From JBNLAN01 sp050302175 (GTDB lineage Bacteria; Pseudomonadota; Zetaproteobacteria; Mariprofundales; Mariprofundaceae), in NCBI GenBank assembly GCA_050302175.1, contig JBNLAN010000020.1:28047-92046 (forward strand): DNA of 64,000 nucleotides, written 5' to 3'. Under the pieces are notes generated by a model. That model was not told the origin of the DNA. It made no database searches and saw only the letters and a program-made list of their open reading frames with translations. The stretch's first letter is position 1; each line of letters begins with the position of its first letter. Below are positions 61,148 to 64,000 of the stretch, piece by piece. The position numbers and the translations under genes were made by a program.

Positions 61148-62055
61148 CACAACCGGTCGAAGATAAGAGCACCGAACAAAAACGACTTGGCCTTTCTCTG
61201 GTCGCTTCGTTGGCTGCGCATGCGTTGCTGGTCGCCCTTATCGCCTGGCAGCAGTTCGACAAGCCCCTGCCGAAAGCCGAACGCTCACAAGTGATGGACG
61301 TAGTATTACTTGATCCAGACATTGAAAGCGCCTACAAGGCTCCGGACGATGCACAAACGTACTCCAACAAGAGCGCGACCGGTTCCAGTGCTGATGCTAA
61401 AGACCACGTAACCCGAGCCGCCAAGAGCCCGGCTCCCGGCCCTTCACAGGACAAGCCTAAGCCTCAGCCCAACCCGCGTCCGAAATCACCGCCGCCGCTA
61501 CCGCAAAAAACGCAGGAAAAACGTATGCGGTTGCTCACCAAGCGCGGAGTCGAGCCCACCAGCAACCCTTCAGACACCCCGCGACGACCCAAAGAGATGC
61601 CGACAAAACCGGTGCCGTTTAGCTCTTTGCTTCCATCCAGCCAGGCGCTGGCAGAGCTGTCGCGTGACTTTGAGCGTGAGCGCCGCCTGAAGCAGATGCT
61701 CTCCAAGGAAGCCGATATTCCGGTCAATACACGCGAGGCGAAATTTGCGCCATACACACAGTCGCTTGTCAGCGCTCTGGAGGAGCAGTGGCGCCCGGGC
61801 AAAGCGCGCTACAACGACTATACCGACAATGAGCGCCGCGTTTTAATGCGCGTCACTATCCATAAAAATGGCGCTCTCGGTAAACTCGAAGTGCTGCAAC
61901 CAAGCCCTCTTCGCAGCCTGACTGAGAGCGCCATCAATGCAGTTCATGCCGCGGCCCCGTTCAAGCCGCTTCCGAGCTCCTGGGGGCTCGACAGCGCCAA
62001 GTTCTACTTTAGTTTCGAAGTGGTTGAGGACCGATTTGTGTTCCGGGCGCAATAA
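61144..62055 (+). CDS. TonB-like energy transducer
   Basis: 303 residues from the ATG at 61144. One N-terminal span (LVASLAAHALLVALIAW), a long Pro/Lys-rich periplasmic linker (PKPQPNPRPKSPPPLPQ), and a C-terminal TonB domain (ERRVLMRVTIHKNGALGKLEVLQPSPLRSLTESAINAV). Transfers proton-motive energy to outer-membrane receptors, or resembles TolA. No exbB or exbD is adjacent. Start overlaps the Gx gene. Confidence 0.85.
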   Translation: MTQPVEDKSTEQKRLGLSLVASLAAHALLVALIAWQQFDKPLPKAERSQVMDVVLLDPDIESAYKAPDDAQTYSNKSATGSSADAKDHVTRAAKSPAPGPSQDKPKPQPNPRPKSPPPLPQKTQEKRMRLLTKRGVEPTSNPSDTPRRPKEMPTKPVPFSSLLPSSQALAELSRDFERERRLKQMLSKEADIPVNTREAKFAPYTQSLVSALEEQWRPGKARYNDYTDNERRVLMRVTIHKNGALGKLEVLQPSPLRSLTESAINAVHAAAPFKPLPSSWGLDSAKFYFSFEVVEDRFVFRAQ

Positions 62056-62989
62056 GGCACTGGAGCGCTGGTACCGCGAAAGCGCACGCAAACTGCCGTG
62101 GCGAGATCGCATGGATCCCTACCGAGTCTGGATCTCCGAAATCATGCTGCAACAGACACAGGTCAAGACGGTTCTCCCCCGCTATGAGCACTGGTTTAAA
62201 ATATTCCCCGACCTCAAAACACTGGCCACGGCCTCACTCGATGACCTGCTCAAGGCGTGGGAAGGGCTTGGCTACTATCGCCGTGCCCGCCTGCTGCATG
62301 CCGCTGCGCAGCAGATCGTCGAGCAGCATAACGGCATCTTCCCGCAACGCTTCGACGATATTCTCGATCTCCCTGGCATCGGCCGCTCCACCGCCGGCGC
62401 TATCGCCTCGATCTGTTTCGGAAAGTGCACACCTGTGCTCGACGGTAATGTAAAGCGGGTGCTGCAACGATGGGAAGGACGTGGCGATTTGAGCGAAAAA
62501 GAGATGTGGCAACTGGCGCAGCTGAACATCGATGCCGCTGCCGACCCGGCCGACTGCAATCAGGCGATGATGGAGCTCGGTGCCACGCTCTGCACCCCAC
62601 GCAACCCCGATTGCGCTTCATGCCCGGTAAGCAACCACTGCGCTTCCGCCTTCAAAACGACTGAAACAACAGCACCGAAACAGATTAAAGTCCGCGACGT
62701 TCACTGGCGGGTCGACCTGCACACCTCCCAGAAAGGCATCTGGCTGATGCAGCGCCCTGCGACCGGCATCTGGGCAGGCCTGTGGACGCCTCCGATCACC
62801 GAGCTGAATGATGCACCGGAGTCGGAACCGGATCATGTCCACCTGCTGACCCACCGCCGTATCCATCTTTATGCCGAAACATCGCCAGAGCTGCCCGATG
62901 GAGATGGAGAGTGGGTTAACGACTTCTCCCGGCATGCCTTGCCGACAGGCATCCATCGCCTGCTCGAAAAGCAGGGGATTTCAGCTTAA
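62036..62989 (+). CDS. mutY: A/G-specific adenine glycosylase MutY
   Basis: Removes adenine mispaired with 8-oxoguanine. 317 residues from the TTG at 62036, chosen because GAGG lies six bases upstream and no ATG exists before the essential KLPWR motif; earlier ATGs are in the tonB-like gene. Helix-hairpin-helix LPGIGRSTAGAI with catalytic Asp in VLDGNVKRVL; Glu in SEIMLQQTQV. Fe-S Cys set CTPRNPDCASCPVSNHC. C-terminal Nudix-like domain is short. Overlaps the tonB-like gene by 20 bases. Confidence 0.93.
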   Translation: MCSGRNKALERWYRESARKLPWRDRMDPYRVWISEIMLQQTQVKTVLPRYEHWFKIFPDLKTLATASLDDLLKAWEGLGYYRRARLLHAAAQQIVEQHNGIFPQRFDDILDLPGIGRSTAGAIASICFGKCTPVLDGNVKRVLQRWEGRGDLSEKEMWQLAQLNIDAAADPADCNQAMMELGATLCTPRNPDCASCPVSNHCASAFKTTETTAPKQIKVRDVHWRVDLHTSQKGIWLMQRPATGIWAGLWTPPITELNDAPESEPDHVHLLTHRRIHLYAETSPELPDGDGEWVNDFSRHALPTGIHRLLEKQGISA

Positions 62990-62999
62990 AAAGTATCGC

Positions 63000-64000
63000 T
63001 CAGGCGATCGTCACCGCCCTGGAGAGATAGACGTCCTGAATGGCGTTCAATAGCTCCACACCATCCTTCATCGGCTTCTGGAAGGCCTTGCGCCCGGAGA
63101 TCAGCCCCATGCCGCCAGCACGTTTGTTGATCACAGCGGTGGTCACCGCCTGCGCCAGATCGTTGTCGCCCGATGCGCCGCCCGAGTTGATCATACCGAT
63201 GCGACCCATGTAGCAGTTGGCCACCTGATAACGCACCAGATCGATCGGATGTTCGCTAGTCAGTTTGCCATAGACTAACGGATGGGTTTTGCCGAACTTG
63301 ATGGCACCACTGTTTATAGCGTTATAACCGCCGTTCCCCACCGCCTGCTTCTGCTTGATGATATCCGCCTCGATGGTGGCGGCAAGATGGTTGGCCTGCC
63401 CGGTCAGGTCAGCGGCAGTGTGGTAGTCGACACCATCTTTTTTGAACTCCGAATTGCGCAGGTAGGCCCAGAGGATACAGACCATCCCGAGCTCATGCGC
63501 CCGTGCAAAAGCCTCGCTGATCTCCTCGATCTGGCGCCGCGACTCCGCTGATCCGAAATATATTGTTGCTCCGACCGCAACCGCACCGAGATCGAAAGCC
63601 TGCTCGACACCCGCGAAAAGCGTCTGGTCGTAGAAGTTGGGGTAGGAGAGGATTTCGTTGTGATTTATTTTAACGATGAAAGGAATCCGGTGGGCATATT
63701 TGCGACTCACCGAACCCAGCACGCCGAGCGTCGAGGCCACGGCGTTGCAGCCGCCCTCGATCGCCAGTTCGACGATCCTGGCCGGATCGAAATAGATCGG
63801 ATTGGGGGCAAACGAGGCGCCGCCGGAATGCTCCACCCCCTGATCTACCGGCAGGATGGAGAGGTATCCTGTACCTGACAGCCGACCATGGTCATAGATA
63901 CTCTGCAGGCTGCGCAGCACTCCGGGCTTGCGATCACTCTCGGCCACCACCCGATCGATGAAATCGGGCCCCGGCAGATGCAACATGCTTTTATCAATGG
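63000..64000 (-). CDS. fbaB: Class I fructose-bisphosphate aldolase (FbaB/DhnA type), 5' end cut
   Basis: Cleaves fructose 1,6-bisphosphate via a Schiff base. The body matches DhnA-type aldolases: GYLSILPVDQGVEHSGGASFAPNP, HNEILSYP, VGATIYFGSAESRRQIEEISEAF, and LTSEHPIDLVRYQVANCYMGRIGMINSGG; the catalytic Lys is likely in IVKINHNE or VINKRAGGMGLISGRKAF. An ATG at 63986 exists, but the frame stays open to the edge (IDKS before it) and family members start ~20 residues earlier, so the true start is outside. Convergent with mutY, 10 bases apart. Confidence 0.92.
   Translation of the reverse strand, partial: IDKSMLHLPGPDFIDRVVAESDRKPGVLRSLQSIYDHGRLSGTGYLSILPVDQGVEHSGGASFAPNPIYFDPARIVELAIEGGCNAVASTLGVLGSVSRKYAHRIPFIVKINHNEILSYPNFYDQTLFAGVEQAFDLGAVAVGATIYFGSAESRRQIEEISEAFARAHELGMVCILWAYLRNSEFKKDGVDYHTAADLTGQANHLAATIEADIIKQKQAVGNGGYNAINSGAIKFGKTHPLVYGKLTSEHPIDLVRYQVANCYMGRIGMINSGGASGDNDLAQAVTTAVINKRAGGMGLISGRKAFQKPMKDGVELLNAIQDVYLSRAVTIA

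Overview
The window reads as a chromosomal segment of a Gram-negative, probably marine or halotolerant, respiratory proteobacterium. The evidence is a 14-gene proton-pumping complex I operon, ubiquinone genes (ubiC, ubiA), outer-membrane and lipoprotein genes, an ectoine operon and a Zn-type HemB. The overall gene set is reminiscent of Zetaproteobacteria (Mariprofundus-like), but that placement is inference. Most of the window is ordinary core genome on tightly packed operons.

Layout. 1-2050: edge lipoprotein, argJ and a mutT-like Nudix gene. 2303-16414 (minus strand): a DUF481 protein, a lipoprotein, xerC preceded by a DUF484-GGDEF fusion, DUF502, a YibQ-type deacetylase, ctpA, an EnvC-like activator, rlmH-rsfS-nadD, proA-proB-obgE, and rpmA-rplU with a clean terminator, then rpmE with its own promoter. 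16556-19611 (minus): a compact three-gene cassette of a 77-residue NHLP-like precursor peptide ending in a Cys-Gly5-Cys core plus two different radical SAM/SPASM enzymes. This is the best candidate for an undescribed peptide-modification (RiPP) system. 19732-21030: rhlE-type helicase. 21113-24873: accessory island with an orphan HExxH protein bracketed by imperfect ~85-bp repeats, an AT-rich nucleotide-cyclase-like orphan, a methyltransferase and a DUF486 membrane protein.

25007-39428 (minus): the complete nuoA-N operon, ended by a strong terminator and carrying a 91-bp nested palindrome between nuoD and nuoE. 39429-40292: a stem-loop-rich intergenic stretch and tmRNA. 40388-47252: marC, a divergent lgt, ectABC with a linked Na+/solute symporter, yaeQ and cvfB. 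47273-52701: DUF2269, a saccharopine-dehydrogenase-like protein, a small membrane protein, ubiA-ubiC, rsmE, tRNA-Thr(CGT) and a degenerate NERD protein. 52722-58951: recQ, then divergent hemD-hemB-hemX-hemY. 59052-64000: Rieske protein, SDR, a NusG_II protein / Gx transporter / TonB-like / mutY chain, and a class I fructose-bisphosphate aldolase cut by the window edge.

Functional themes: energy conservation (complex I, ubiquinone, heme), osmotic adaptation (proline genes, ectoine and symporter), translation and ribosome maintenance (L21, L27, L31, ObgE, RsfS, RlmH, RsmE, tmRNA), and one peptide-maturation cassette of unknown purpose. Several intergenic palindromic elements interrupt otherwise compact operons.
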